Source: JAPPKS01 sp963667895
GTDB taxonomy: Bacteria; Poribacteria; WGA-4E; PCPOR2b
Direction: 5' to 3'
Assembly (NCBI GenBank): GCA_965223985.1
Contig: OZ245030.1
Coordinates: 1,550,001 to 1,614,000 of the forward strand
DNA: 64,000 nt
Position numbers and translations under genes: made by a program. Below are positions 42,499 through 51,480 of this stretch, piece after piece. The notes under the pieces were generated by a model. It ran no database searches. It was not told where the DNA came from and saw only the letters and a program-made list of their open reading frames with translations. Position 1 is the stretch's first letter, and each line of letters opens with the position of its first letter.

Positions 42499-43332
42499 AT
42501 GGAACAAGTCAGTGCGTTTGCACCCAGCAACATCTCATGTGTTTTCAAGGTTGTCCCGCATGAGGACGCGACCAAAATGCACTCGCTAGGAATGGGGTTT
42601 ACCATCAATGAAGGGGTAGTTGTGACGGTTTCTCCTTATAGGCAGACCAGTGTTCTGTTTAATAGCGACGAGATACATTTCCCCACAGTGGTCTCCGCCC
42701 TTCAAAAATTAACGCCCCAACCAATCCGCATCGAAATCACCTCGTCACAGCCTTTAGGGTGTGGATTTGGATTGAGCGGCGCCTCTGCGTTAGCCACGGC
42801 GTATGCAGTAAATGCTTTACTGAAGCTGGGCAAATCTTCGCGTGAGCTAGCGATGATAGCTCACGTTGCTGAGGTGGAAAATCTGACCGGTTTGGGAGAT
42901 GTCTGTGCGCAATATCACGGTGGTTGCCTCGTCAAATTAAAGGTAGGTCACCCTCTTTCCGCAGAGCGTTTACCCGTTCTAGAACAAACTATCTATTATA
43001 GATATTTCGGTCCCATTAAGACCAGAGACGTCCTCACAAATTCCAAGCAGACCGACGAAATCAACAGATCTGCTGATAAGACGTTGAGAAATTTGGAAGA
43101 ACTCGTTAATTCTGAAGCCGTTGACTTCAATACTTGCATCAGATTATCTAAGGGATTCGCTATCGAAAGCGGACTATTGAAAGATCGAAATGTCCGATTT
43201 GTCATCGATCAGATTGAGAGTGAGAACGGGTTTGCGTCTATGATCATGCTGGGAAATGCTGTTTTCAGCACCCAACCTTTTGAAGGGTCGAAAGAGACGA
43301 TGCTCTCCATGGAACGGGTGAGGCTGTTATGA
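42499..43332 (+). CDS. Pantoate kinase, archaeal type (GHMP kinase superfamily)
   Basis: 277 aa from the ATG at 42499; the frame runs further up, but without a start signal. Pantoate kinase (PoK) phosphorylates pantoate to 4-phosphopantoate, the archaeal entry to CoA synthesis that replaces bacterial pantothenate synthetase and pantothenate kinase. Seen: N-terminal SAFAPSNISCVFKVV, SLGMGFTINEGVVV, the GHMP ATP loop SQPLGCGFGLSGASALATAYAVN, and ENLTGLGDVCAQYHGGCLVKLK. These are the marks of COG1829 rather than of homoserine or mevalonate kinases. Its stop overlaps the next gene's start (ATGA), so it is translationally coupled to phosphopantothenate synthetase, which makes the assignment much firmer. 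Confidence 0.88.
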   Translation: MEQVSAFAPSNISCVFKVVPHEDATKMHSLGMGFTINEGVVVTVSPYRQTSVLFNSDEIHFPTVVSALQKLTPQPIRIEITSSQPLGCGFGLSGASALATAYAVNALLKLGKSSRELAMIAHVAEVENLTGLGDVCAQYHGGCLVKLKVGHPLSAERLPVLEQTIYYRYFGPIKTRDVLTNSKQTDEINRSADKTLRNLEELVNSEAVDFNTCIRLSKGFAIESGLLKDRNVRFVIDQIESENGFASMIMLGNAVFSTQPFEGSKETMLSMERVRLL

Positions 43333-44063
43333 GCGATGTTCCTGACGGTCATCCGCGGTATAAATCGCTAAAACTACGAGATGATATTGCCGCAGGCGTG
43401 GAGAGCGGGATTACCTCCATCCATGGTCTGATGGCGCATGGTCGCGGGGAAGTTTTTGACTATCTTATCGGCGAAGAAACGCAACCGTTCGCCCGGAATG
43501 CTATTCACACAAGCGCCGCTATGCTCTTGCTTGCGGAACACCCTGTAGTCTCTGTAAATGGCAATGTCGCAGTGCTTGTCCCTGACGAATTGATAGCGTT
43601 AGGAGAGTTGCTTAAGGCTCCGCTGGAAGTAAATATCTTCCATGCCTCTAAAGCGCGGGAGGAGGCGATACAACAACATCTGTTGAAACACGGTGCGGTT
43701 CAGGTGTTGATGCCTACCACCGCTGCCCAGCTTTCGTTTATCAACTCGAACCGAAAGTTCGTCCACCCAGATGGCATTTTCAGGGCAGATGTTGTATTTG
43801 TACCGCTTGAAGACGGAGATCGTTGTGAATCGCTTCGCAAAATGGGAAAAGATGTCATTACAATAGATCTCAACCCAATGTCCCGAACGGCAAACAGATC
43901 AAGCGTGGCCATCGTGGACAATGTGGTCAGGGCTTTGCCGCTACTGATCCAGGAGATTCACGCGCTGGCGCAAACTTCACCGATTTTCTTGCAACAGATT
44001 GTTTCTAGATACAGCAACGAAAAGATATTAGAAACTGCACTGCAATGGATTCGCAGGGCATAA
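43329..44063 (+). CDS. 4-phosphopantoate--beta-alanine ligase (phosphopantothenate synthetase), archaeal type
   Basis: 244 aa. Condenses 4-phosphopantoate with beta-alanine using ATP to give 4'-phosphopantothenate; this is the archaeal PPS (COG1701), not bacterial CoaB. Signature blocks in order: HPRYKSLKLRDDIAAGVESG, GLMAHGRGEVFDYLIGEETQ, VVSVNGNVAVLVPDEL, EVNIFHASKAREEAI, ADVVFVPLEDGDR, VITIDLNPMSRTA and VAIVDNVVRALP. The protein is full length. The ATG lies within the last codons of the pantoate kinase gene (ATGA). The pair supplies the whole alternative branch; the shared phosphopantothenate then feeds CoaBC and CoaD. Confidence 0.93.
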   Translation: MSDVPDGHPRYKSLKLRDDIAAGVESGITSIHGLMAHGRGEVFDYLIGEETQPFARNAIHTSAAMLLLAEHPVVSVNGNVAVLVPDELIALGELLKAPLEVNIFHASKAREEAIQQHLLKHGAVQVLMPTTAAQLSFINSNRKFVHPDGIFRADVVFVPLEDGDRCESLRKMGKDVITIDLNPMSRTANRSSVAIVDNVVRALPLLIQEIHALAQTSPIFLQQIVSRYSNEKILETALQWIRRA

Positions 44064-44071
44064 CGAACTAA

Positions 44072-44089
44072 ACCCCGGTTTACTGGGGT
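44072..44089 (+). terminator. Weak hairpin after the phosphopantothenate synthetase gene
   Basis: ACCCC (44072-44076) and GGGGT (44085-44089) with an 8-nt loop, followed by GTTATT. Short stem and poor U-tract; may attenuate transcription into the inositol-phosphate synthase gene. Confidence 0.3.
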
Positions 44090-44117
44090 GTTATTAAGAC
44101 TTTAAAAGGAGAACCCC

Positions 44118-45200
44118 ATGGCATGGGAAGCGGAAAAGCCGATACGCGTTGCGATTGTTGGTGTCGGCAACTGCACGAGTGCACTTATCCAGGGACTCGC
44201 TTATTATCGAAAATTTGGCGCAGATGCGCCGGGACTCATGAACGTTGATATCGGTGGTTACAAGGTCACCGAAATTATACCGGTGGCAGCCTTTGATATT
44301 GATGCTCGACGGGTCGGATTAGATTTATCACAAGCGATTTTTTCCGGATCGAATATCGCCTATCACTACCCCGATGTAGATGTCCCAAACTGCGGTGTCG
44401 AGGTCCACATGGGTCCGCCGATGGATGGTATCAGTTCCGCACTGTCGGATTTTGTAGAAGTTTCCGACCAACCGGCGGTGAATGTCGCACAAATCCTACG
44501 TGACAGTGGAGCAGAGATGCTACTGAACTTCCTGCCGACCGCCTCAGCAGAGGCGGCGAGATTTTACGCTGATGCTGCTATCAAAGAGGCTCAAATTGGG
44601 TTTATCAATGGGATGCCGGAACTGATTGTCAGCGATCCCGCCTACCAGCAAGCATCCATCGAAAATGGCGTCCCTTTGATAGGGGACGATGTGAAGAGCC
44701 AGCTTGGCGGTACGGCTATCCACCGGGCATTGCTTCAACTGTTGCGAGCGAGAGGTATCCACGTCAAACGTACCTATCAGGTAAACTACGCTGGCAATAC
44801 CGATTTCTACAACCTCGTCAACCGGGGACAGTCGAAGCACAAGACCAAGCGAGAAGCTCTTGAAACCCTGGTTTCTTCGGATTCAGAAATCTCGACCGGG
44901 TTTTCCTACGTTGACTTCATGGGAGACCGTAAAACCGCACTTTTCTATGTTGATGCCAGTAACTATGGAGATGCGCCGCTGCACTTCGAAGCCAAATTGG
45001 AGGTCGAAGACAGCGCAAACTTTGGCGGCGTAATGGTAGACATGATTCGGTACATGAAGCTGGCGCTCGATCGCGGAACATCGGGAGTGCTCCATGCCGC
45101 ATCCGCTTGGTTGACCAAGCATCCACCAATAACGGTAGACGACGACTTCCTCGCCGTTCAGCAGTTAAACGAATTCGTCGCTGGAAAACGAGAGCGATAA
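44118..45200 (+). CDS. Inositol-3-phosphate synthase
   Basis: 360 aa; AAAAGGAG precedes the ATG. NAD+-dependent cyclisation of glucose-6-phosphate to 1D-myo-inositol-3-phosphate. Seen: Rossmann IRVAIVGVGNCTSALIQGL, GINxxPxE-like FINGMPELIVSD, the hallmark GDDVKSQLGGTAIHRALLQLL, and NYAGNTDFYNLVNRG; this is the short prokaryotic form found in Archaea and Actinobacteria. The product could serve phosphatidylinositol-type lipids, compatible solutes or inositol catabolism. Fifty-four bp after the archaeal-type CoA pair and probably read from the same promoter, unless the intervening hairpin stops it. Confidence 0.93.
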   Translation: MAWEAEKPIRVAIVGVGNCTSALIQGLAYYRKFGADAPGLMNVDIGGYKVTEIIPVAAFDIDARRVGLDLSQAIFSGSNIAYHYPDVDVPNCGVEVHMGPPMDGISSALSDFVEVSDQPAVNVAQILRDSGAEMLLNFLPTASAEAARFYADAAIKEAQIGFINGMPELIVSDPAYQQASIENGVPLIGDDVKSQLGGTAIHRALLQLLRARGIHVKRTYQVNYAGNTDFYNLVNRGQSKHKTKREALETLVSSDSEISTGFSYVDFMGDRKTALFYVDASNYGDAPLHFEAKLEVEDSANFGGVMVDMIRYMKLALDRGTSGVLHAASAWLTKHPPITVDDDFLAVQQLNEFVAGKRER

Positions 45201-46037
45201 ATAGCACACGCCTCTTACCTTCAATCCGAGTTCCACGAGCCGATGAGGCAGAGCGGTGAGAGACACTAACTATACGAAGGTTTACATAGCGGTCGAGCTG
45301 GCGATTTCAACCGAAATATTCAAGGAGGATGCTTGGGTAGAGAATTGGGCGATTTTCAACCCAACTTCCTCAGTTCTAAGTTTCATCGTTGACCTCCCTA
45401 CTCTTAGTTCCAAGAAATTCTTTAAATTAACACGTTCCCTGCCATCTTCACCTGAAAATTTCCCTGCCTCCGAATTGGGTTTGAACTATATCCCCATTAT
45501 ACATCTCCCAATCTTTTTAGTTGAAATCGGCGGGTTTATCTGTCATATTATAGGGTTACGGTGTAATATCAAATTCTTCAGATCTTATCTTTCAGGATAA
45601 GGGAATCCGTTGCAACCGTCACGACTATCTTTTTGGACATAGTGATTATACTGGCATAAAGAATCTTGTGGTTTCTTGTCTCACGGATAATTCCCAGGCA
45701 TTAGGGAAGGGTTGGCTACCGCCTCAAAAACGACGTAATTTAAAATTCCGGTTTATGCGGGCCAACCTCGAACGGAGCGTTGTCTAAGTTAAGGGTCACG
45801 CCGTCGTATGAGGAAACCTCAGAACGGCTAAACCAAAACCTTGAGGATTTCGTTTTCTATAACAGAACCACACCACGAATTTCATCACTTCAGAATCGAA
45901 CATCTAAATCGACATAAACTTCCAACCCTTCTTTTGAACTTATCCTTTTTCCAACTTTCCAATTAAGCTTAGTAAAATAGCAATTCAGCTCAGTCGACAT
46001 CTCGATGAACTCTCAACAAAGAGGAGAATTTCGAACC
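45201..46037. other. Long intergenic region, no gene recognised
   Basis: About 840 bp. An open frame from a GTG at 45256 to 45600 (114 codons) has no family resemblance, no good ribosome binding site and odd composition; not called. The rest has no tRNA, no recognisable riboswitch and no clear terminator. Near its right end GAGGAGAATTT resembles the leader of htpG (see the TonB-like gene). Confidence 0.45.
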
Positions 46038-46958
46038 ATGTCCAACAGTGATGATGAAAACACCCAGGAGTTTCAATATAAGGCGGATTCCTTGAAGTCG
46101 AATTCGCTAGATCAGGAACATAAGCGTCAAATCTCCGCATTTCAGCCGATATTAGATCGACGACAGAGAAGAGGGAGTCGCGCGTCTAAATCTCTTGCAT
46201 GGATTGTTTCTCTTGTTTTTCATTTCTTCGTAGCGCTGTATGTCGGATTACACATTGCCCAAAATGTAGCGATTGACGATGATGATGCGGTGGTAGCTGA
46301 CATGTTACGAGCAGAGGACATCCAACAAAAACGTCGTGTTCGCCAGCGGGTAGTCAAGAAAATCGATCCCGAAATACGGCGGACTGACAGGGTACAACCC
46401 CGGCAGGCATTGAGACCGGTGAACATTCCATCCGGCAATGGCGGGCTTACGATTCCTTCAGATAACCTTGATATTGGCTCATCTGATGCACCTCCGGTTA
46501 TACCGAGGCTTGAAAGGCCGGCAATATCTGAAGGGCATCGCCCAAACATTGAAACTGAGATACCGAAGATTACGCCGAGCAGGCCTGACAAACCATCGAT
46601 TATGGACAAGTTTGAGACAGTAATGCCGCAGGCAGAGTTCAAGCTAGAAGAACTTGTCGATGTGCCAATCGTGGACACAAACGATAACACAAAGCCACCT
46701 AAGTTTCTCCATAAACGCAAGCCCAAGTACCCGGAAGCTGCTCGTGATACCGGAAAAGAAGGGGTTGTGCGGTTAGAAGCGACGATTGGTATCGACGGTA
46801 AAGCGAAAGATATTAGGGTTATCGAGGGAATCGGATCTGGTTGCGACGAAGCCGCAATTTATGCGCTGAAGAAATCACGGTTTACTCCAGCCGAAAAAGA
46901 CGGTAAACCGGTGGAAAGTCGTACAATTATTCCGTATCGGTTCAAGATTGAGGATTAA
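46038..46958 (+). CDS. TonB-like energy transducer with an HtpG-derived N-terminus
   Basis: 306 aa from the ATG at 46038, chosen because the region matches the htpG start (46005 is an alternative). One transmembrane helix at about 58-80 (SLAWIVSLVFHFFVALYVGL), then a long proline-rich and charged periplasmic spacer (RPVNIPSGNGG, ITPSRPDKPSIMDK), then a TonB C-terminal domain: HKRKPKYPEAARDTGKEGVVRLEATIG and YALKKSRFTPAEKDGKPVE. It would couple inner-membrane force to outer-membrane transporters with ExbB/ExbD. The first 17 residues (MSNSDDENTQEFQYKAD) copy the start of HtpG (MSNNDTEHTQEFEYKAE), 12 of 17 identical, and the DNA matches 41 of 51 bases, including the ribosome binding region. A fusion by local duplication is inferred. 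Confidence 0.85.
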   Translation: MSNSDDENTQEFQYKADSLKSNSLDQEHKRQISAFQPILDRRQRRGSRASKSLAWIVSLVFHFFVALYVGLHIAQNVAIDDDDAVVADMLRAEDIQQKRRVRQRVVKKIDPEIRRTDRVQPRQALRPVNIPSGNGGLTIPSDNLDIGSSDAPPVIPRLERPAISEGHRPNIETEIPKITPSRPDKPSIMDKFETVMPQAEFKLEELVDVPIVDTNDNTKPPKFLHKRKPKYPEAARDTGKEGVVRLEATIGIDGKAKDIRVIEGIGSGCDEAAIYALKKSRFTPAEKDGKPVESRTIIPYRFKIED

Positions 46959-46981
46959 GTATTCTCAGTTAAGAATGGAGG

Positions 46982-47815
46982 AATAGGAACTTCCAAATCT
47001 CCGAATTTTCGCGATACGTAACAGCGATTGTCGCTCTGTCACTTGTTTTCCATCTTAGCCCCTCGGCAGAATTTCCGTTTGAAACTGCGAGGCCGCTGTA
47101 CGTCGGTGCGAGAGCTTTGGGAATGGGAAACGCATTTACGGCAATCGCAGACGACGCAACAGCAGGTTTCTGGAATCCTGCTGGATTGATTCAGGGGCAA
47201 GGGGTTAAGATCTTCGGTGCCAGCAAATTCCACAACCGAAACGATTATGCCTTTGATCCAAAAGGAATTGGCTACACCTATCGTGGGTATGGGTTGTTCT
47301 GGGGAAACAAGATTGCATTGGGCGTTGAATCGGGAACTCCTGATTTCAACTACTACGCATTTGCCCGTCAGATTAACGCCTACAGCGCTATTGGCACCAG
47401 TATCAAATTCAAGCGCAAACACCCAAGTGAACGTTATCAATTCTTCGGTACCCAACCCTCCTACGATTTTGCCCTGCTAATTAAACCTTACACTAATCTG
47501 AAATTTGGACTTCTCGCTCAGCATCTTCCTCACCGTTCCAGCATTCAGTGGTTGACGCTCGGCGTAGCATATCGCTGGCGGGAATGGTTGTTCGCTTGGG
47601 ATACTGCACTGATGGGACCCCACCTTGGCGGAGCGGATTTCTATCTTGGCGCTGAGTGGAGGGCGGTTTCACTTCTGTGCGTGCGGGGAGGACTGTCAGA
47701 TCAGCATTGGACGTTTGGGCTTGGTTTGGATTGGAAGCAGGTGAAGGTTGACTACGGGCGCATTTATGAAAGTGATTTTGCATCAGACTTTATCTCAGGG
47801 GAACTACGGTTTTGA
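46982..47815 (+). CDS. PorV/UPF0164-like outer-membrane beta-barrel protein, start codon unclear
   Basis: The frame is open from 46973 and reads ...FSRYVTAIVALSLVFHLSPSAEF (signal-peptide-like), then FETARPLYVGARALGMGNAFTAIADDATAGFWNPAGL, the hallmark opening of PorV/PorQ-like outer-membrane proteins; about 230 more residues form beta-strand-rich sequence ending in an aromatic residue (GELRF). No ATG, GTG or TTG is found before the signal-peptide-like part; the first ATG (47117) lies inside the conserved motif and would give a truncated product. GGAGGA at 46977 is a good ribosome binding site but the codon after it is not a standard start, so an unusual start or a base change is likely. Lies 24 bp after the TonB-like gene, before htpG. 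Confidence 0.72.
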   Translation, partial: NRNFQISEFSRYVTAIVALSLVFHLSPSAEFPFETARPLYVGARALGMGNAFTAIADDATAGFWNPAGLIQGQGVKIFGASKFHNRNDYAFDPKGIGYTYRGYGLFWGNKIALGVESGTPDFNYYAFARQINAYSAIGTSIKFKRKHPSERYQFFGTQPSYDFALLIKPYTNLKFGLLAQHLPHRSSIQWLTLGVAYRWREWLFAWDTALMGPHLGGADFYLGAEWRAVSLLCVRGGLSDQHWTFGLGLDWKQVKVDYGRIYESDFASDFISGELRF

Positions 47816-47998
47816 TTGACCGGACAAAATTAAATCTGGATTTCCAGCCTTGAAGTCCGGGAGTTAAAATTAGGTTTGTTTTGAATTTCCCACTCCAAAC
47901 GGAGTGAAGTAAAAATTCGGCGTATCTTGTCATAGCACAAGAAGAAAAGTGTTTTCGGCGAAATTTTCTCAATTAAGAAATAGGAGAGTTTTGGTAAC

Positions 47999-49861
47999 AT
48001 GTCCAACAACGACACTGAACATACCCAGGAGTTTGAATATAAGGCTGAGATGAAACAACTCCTTCATCTCATTGTACACTCGCTCTACACGCATCCCGAA
48101 GTTTTTCTTCGCGAGCTGATTTCCAATGCGTCCGATGCTTTGAACAAAGTTCGTTTCCAACAATTGACAGATCGCAATATTTTGAACCCTGATGTTCCGC
48201 TACGGATTAACATTGCCCTGGACTCGAAGGAACAGACATTTTCCATAACGGATTCGGGCATCGGTATGACAAAAGCTGACCTGATTGACAGAATCGGCAC
48301 CATAGCAAGCTCAGGAACGCTAGAGTTTTTTCAGAGATTAAAGACTGAAAACAAGCCGTTCGATGGCAATCTGATAGGTCAGTTCGGTATCGGTTTTTAT
48401 TCGGTTTTCATGGCAACTGATAAAGTGACGATTCAGACTCGCCATGTCGATTCAGACTCAAAGGGCTACCAGTGGGAGTCGACCGGCGAAGGCAAATTCA
48501 CGATTGAGGAAATCCCCCTCGAAGAGAGAGGCACGAAGATTTCCTTTAAACTGAATGACGACGCTAAGGATTTCAGCGAAGACTATCGAGTTAAGGAGGT
48601 CATCAAGAGATATTCCAACTTTGCGGACTTTCCGATCTTTGTCGGCGGGGAGGAAGTGAATACAATTAGTGCCTTGTGGCATAAGAACAAAAATGACATA
48701 ACAGAAGAAGAGCAAAATGAGTTTTATAAGTTTATTTCCAACGATTACAACCCGCCGCTTGGTCATCTGCACCTATCAATTGAAGGACGAGTGAGTTTTA
48801 AAGCTTTAATTTTTATACCTGACACGGCGCCGCTCAACCTTTTGAGAGTGGAAGATTTGAGGTCGCTCCACCTGTATTCCAGTAGAATCTTTATCCAGGA
48901 TGATTGTAAAGAACTGCTTCCTGAATACCTGCATTTTGTGTCGGGGGTGGTGGATACCGAAGATCTGCCCCTAAATGTATCCCGCGAGGTGACACAATCG
49001 AGCCCAGTTATGGCGAAAATTAGGGAGGTGTTAACAGGCAGAATTCTTTCGCTGTTAGAAGACTGGACGAAAAATGAACCGGAGAAATATGAGCAGTTTT
49101 TCGGGAACTTTAGGCTGCTCTTTAAGACAGGAGTCGGTTCGGATTTCGCCAACAGAGACCGACTGATTGACCTCTTGCGATTTGAGACCTCCAAAGCTGA
49201 AAAAGGGAAGTTCACTTCTTTAAAGGAATATGTAGCCGGTATGCCAGAAGATCAGATGGAGATTTATTACCTCTCAGGCGACAACAGAGACGCAGTTGAA
49301 CGAAACCCAAGTTTAGAATACTTCAGAAAAAAGAACATTGAAGTACTGTTTTTCGTCGATGCTGCCGATATCTTCAACATTCCTCATCTTCACGAGTATG
49401 ACGGTAAGCCGCTGAAGAGCATCGAAGAGGCGGATATCGATCTCAAGCCGGACGAGGAGAGCCCTAGCGATACTCTATCCGATGATGATATAAAATCGCT
49501 GATTACTTTCTTCAAAGGAATGCTTGGCGATAAGGTGGAGGATGTGGTTACCTCCAAAAGGCTGGTTGATTCGGCTGTAACCCTAGTTGTTGCCGCAAGC
49601 GGCATGGACAGGCAGATGGAACGGATGATGAAAATGATGGGTGGGCAGTTTGACGAATCCAAGAAAATCTTGGAACTTAACCCCGCTCATCCGTTGATTA
49701 AAAATTTGGCGCAGCTTCACCGGAACAAAAGCCACGAGGCGATTCTTAAAAGCTGCACCCTACAACTTTATGAAGGAGCGTTGTTAATTGATGGGAATAT
49801 GGAAACTCCGACTGACTTTGTCGCCCGGATGACGGACATTATGGAACAGGCAACGCGATGA
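47999..49861 (+). CDS. htpG: Molecular chaperone HtpG (Hsp90)
   Basis: 620 aa, full length, with TAGGAGAG before the ATG. ATP-dependent dimeric chaperone. Seen: N-terminal EMKQLLHLIVHSLYTHPEVFLRELISNASDALNK split over the first helices, ATP site ITDSGIGMTKADL and IGQFGIGFYSVFMATDKV, catalytic Glu in RELISNASDA, middle-domain Arg in DLPLNVSREVTQSS, and C-terminal dimerisation domain with MDRQMERMMKMMGG. The leader and first 17 codons are copied at the start of the TonB-like gene 2 kb upstream. No CIRCE element is seen. Confidence 0.97.
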   Translation: MSNNDTEHTQEFEYKAEMKQLLHLIVHSLYTHPEVFLRELISNASDALNKVRFQQLTDRNILNPDVPLRINIALDSKEQTFSITDSGIGMTKADLIDRIGTIASSGTLEFFQRLKTENKPFDGNLIGQFGIGFYSVFMATDKVTIQTRHVDSDSKGYQWESTGEGKFTIEEIPLEERGTKISFKLNDDAKDFSEDYRVKEVIKRYSNFADFPIFVGGEEVNTISALWHKNKNDITEEEQNEFYKFISNDYNPPLGHLHLSIEGRVSFKALIFIPDTAPLNLLRVEDLRSLHLYSSRIFIQDDCKELLPEYLHFVSGVVDTEDLPLNVSREVTQSSPVMAKIREVLTGRILSLLEDWTKNEPEKYEQFFGNFRLLFKTGVGSDFANRDRLIDLLRFETSKAEKGKFTSLKEYVAGMPEDQMEIYYLSGDNRDAVERNPSLEYFRKKNIEVLFFVDAADIFNIPHLHEYDGKPLKSIEEADIDLKPDEESPSDTLSDDDIKSLITFFKGMLGDKVEDVVTSKRLVDSAVTLVVAASGMDRQMERMMKMMGGQFDESKKILELNPAHPLIKNLAQLHRNKSHEAILKSCTLQLYEGALLIDGNMETPTDFVARMTDIMEQATR

Positions 49862-50263
49862 TTCCATTTCCATCGTAGTCGAATATACAGTAGTCTTTGC
49901 AGGACTCGGCGAAGGTAACATGCCATACCGCATTTGGTCGGACGCATCACACCGAGATATCTCCATTAGGTTTACGATTCTCGATCGATTGTCCTGATGA
50001 GATCCACATACATGCTAAATATTTGCGCAAAAAAAACGATGCAAGATTGAAAAGAGTTGGCAAGGAACCCGCGCTATCTTCCGTTTAATAAAAGGATGAA
50101 GGCGCTTCCCTGTGTACGTCACAGATATTAAACCAGAGGTAGTTTGCTTTACGCCGTGGATGGCTAGTCTTATCCACACACGAGGCGTTTAAGTTGTGTT
50201 TCGTACACATGAAAATCTATGGTACGAAGCATCTGTAGTGAATTGTCTAAAGGGAGAATTGCC
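49862..50263. other. Intergenic region, no gene seen; single DnaA-box-like site
   Basis: 402 bp between htpG and the TPR giant gene. One TTATCCACA sequence lies at 50170-50178; alone it does not make an origin. AAAGGGAGAA precedes the next ATG. Confidence 0.45.
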
Positions 50264-50620
50264 ATGTCTGAACAGAAAAGGAAAAGGATAGCCTGTATTG
50301 TATGCCTCTTGTGGCTTGCACTTCTACCGTCATCAACGGTCTTCGCTCAGAACGAAGACGGTGAAGACAAAGTTATCGAACGCTACAAGCAGATGCTTGA
50401 GCGAAAGCCGAAAGCGGGAAGTACGTTTGACCGCCTGTACCAATTCTACCTCGAAGGCGCCGGCTTGGATGCCATGGCCGCCGATTATCAAACAGCAGCG
50501 TATCAGCGCGCTGTCGAACTCGCCCCGAACAACTACTATCCCCACTTTGCACTTGGACAGGCGTATGCCACGCTTCGCCGATATGAGGACGCAATTGCCG
50601 CGTTGACACAGGCCGGCTGA
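50264..50620 (+). pseudogene. Giant TPR-TlpA gene, fragment 1: signal peptide and first TPRs
   Basis: ATG at 50264 behind GGGAGA. Signal peptide (KRIACIVCLLWLALLPSSTVFAQ) then TPR helices (RAVELAPNNYYPHFALGQAYATLRRYEDAIAALTQA). The frame stops at TGA 50618-50620; a +1 shift near 50612-50618 (ACACAGGCCGGCTGAA) restores AEYATESKSATPDDL and the next fragment. First of the lesions in what should be one open frame reaching 59127. Confidence 0.75.
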
Positions 50621-51480
50621 ATACGCAACTGAATCGAAGTCTGCCACGCCTGATGACCTGACCGACCTCTACAAAACCCTCGGACGTGCCTATTTCAGCA
50701 GAGACCGTGTGGACGAGGCAATCTCGGCGTGGGCAAAAATCTCTGAGCTTGAACCGGACAACATCTTCGCTCGCATTGAACTCGCTGACCTGTTCCGTGA
50801 ACAAAAGCTCTATGAACAAGCGATCGAGCAGTATCGTGCACTCATAGAAATCAAGCAAGATGTCCCGTACCGCATCTGCCTGAGTCGACGGGAAATTGGG
50901 AAGATTCAGGAAGAGAAGGGAGATTATGCAGGCGCCATCCAAAACTACGACGCTGCACTCGCGTTGACAGGACAGGGCAATTGGCTGCGAAAAGACCTCC
51001 AGCACCGTGTGATTGGCCTCTACGCTGCCGACGGGGATTGGGATGGGTTAATCGCGTACTATCAAGGCAAGCTCGACGCAACGCCGAATGACCCCGAACT
51101 GATTGGACTGCTGGCTTCGGCGTACATTGAGAATCAGCGGCTTGACGACGGGATTGCCTCATACCAAAAGGGATTGAAACTTGCCCCGACGGACGCTGGA
51201 CTACGCCTCAATCTCATCGCTGCCTTTCGCACCGCTGAGATATACGAGGATGCGGCGGCGGAGTACGAACTCCTTAGTGAGGAGCAGCCGGACGATTTTG
51301 GCATTTACCGCGAACTAGGCGACTTGTATCTGCAACTTGAGGACGAAACGCGGGCGAAGGGTGCGTATCAGCGGATGATTGACCGCGATCCGGAGAACGC
51401 AGGGACGCACCTCATCCTCGCGGAGATTTACGCGGGACACGAATGGCTGGACGATGCTGTTGCGGCATACGAAAAGGCGA
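50619..51480 (+). pseudogene. Giant TPR-TlpA gene, fragment 2
   Basis: Continuous TPR coding from AEYATESKS to DDAVAAYEKA, about 285 codons with repeats such as YEQAIEQYRALIEIKQD, LDDGIASYQKGLKLAPTD and ARAKGAYQRMIDRDPEN-like units. Near 51478-51482 (GAAAAGGCGATTTTGC) the frame must slip to continue as DFAFAPDNLDYIEYFGEF; unshifted, it runs on in junk to 51689. Confidence 0.7.

Noticed and set aside
45256..45600. 114-codon open frame in the region before the TonB-like gene
   Set aside because: GTG start without a ribosome binding site, no family resemblance and atypical composition for this genome.
45600..45900. Cobalamin riboswitch or other structured RNA before the TonB-like gene
   Set aside because: Searched by eye for the conserved cobalamin-box sequence and found none; short stems such as GAGG-AAA-CCTC are not enough.
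50170..50178. TTATCCACA, a perfect DnaA-box sequence, as part of a replication origin
   Set aside because: Only one copy was noticed, with no dnaA, dnaN or clear AT-rich unwinding element nearby.
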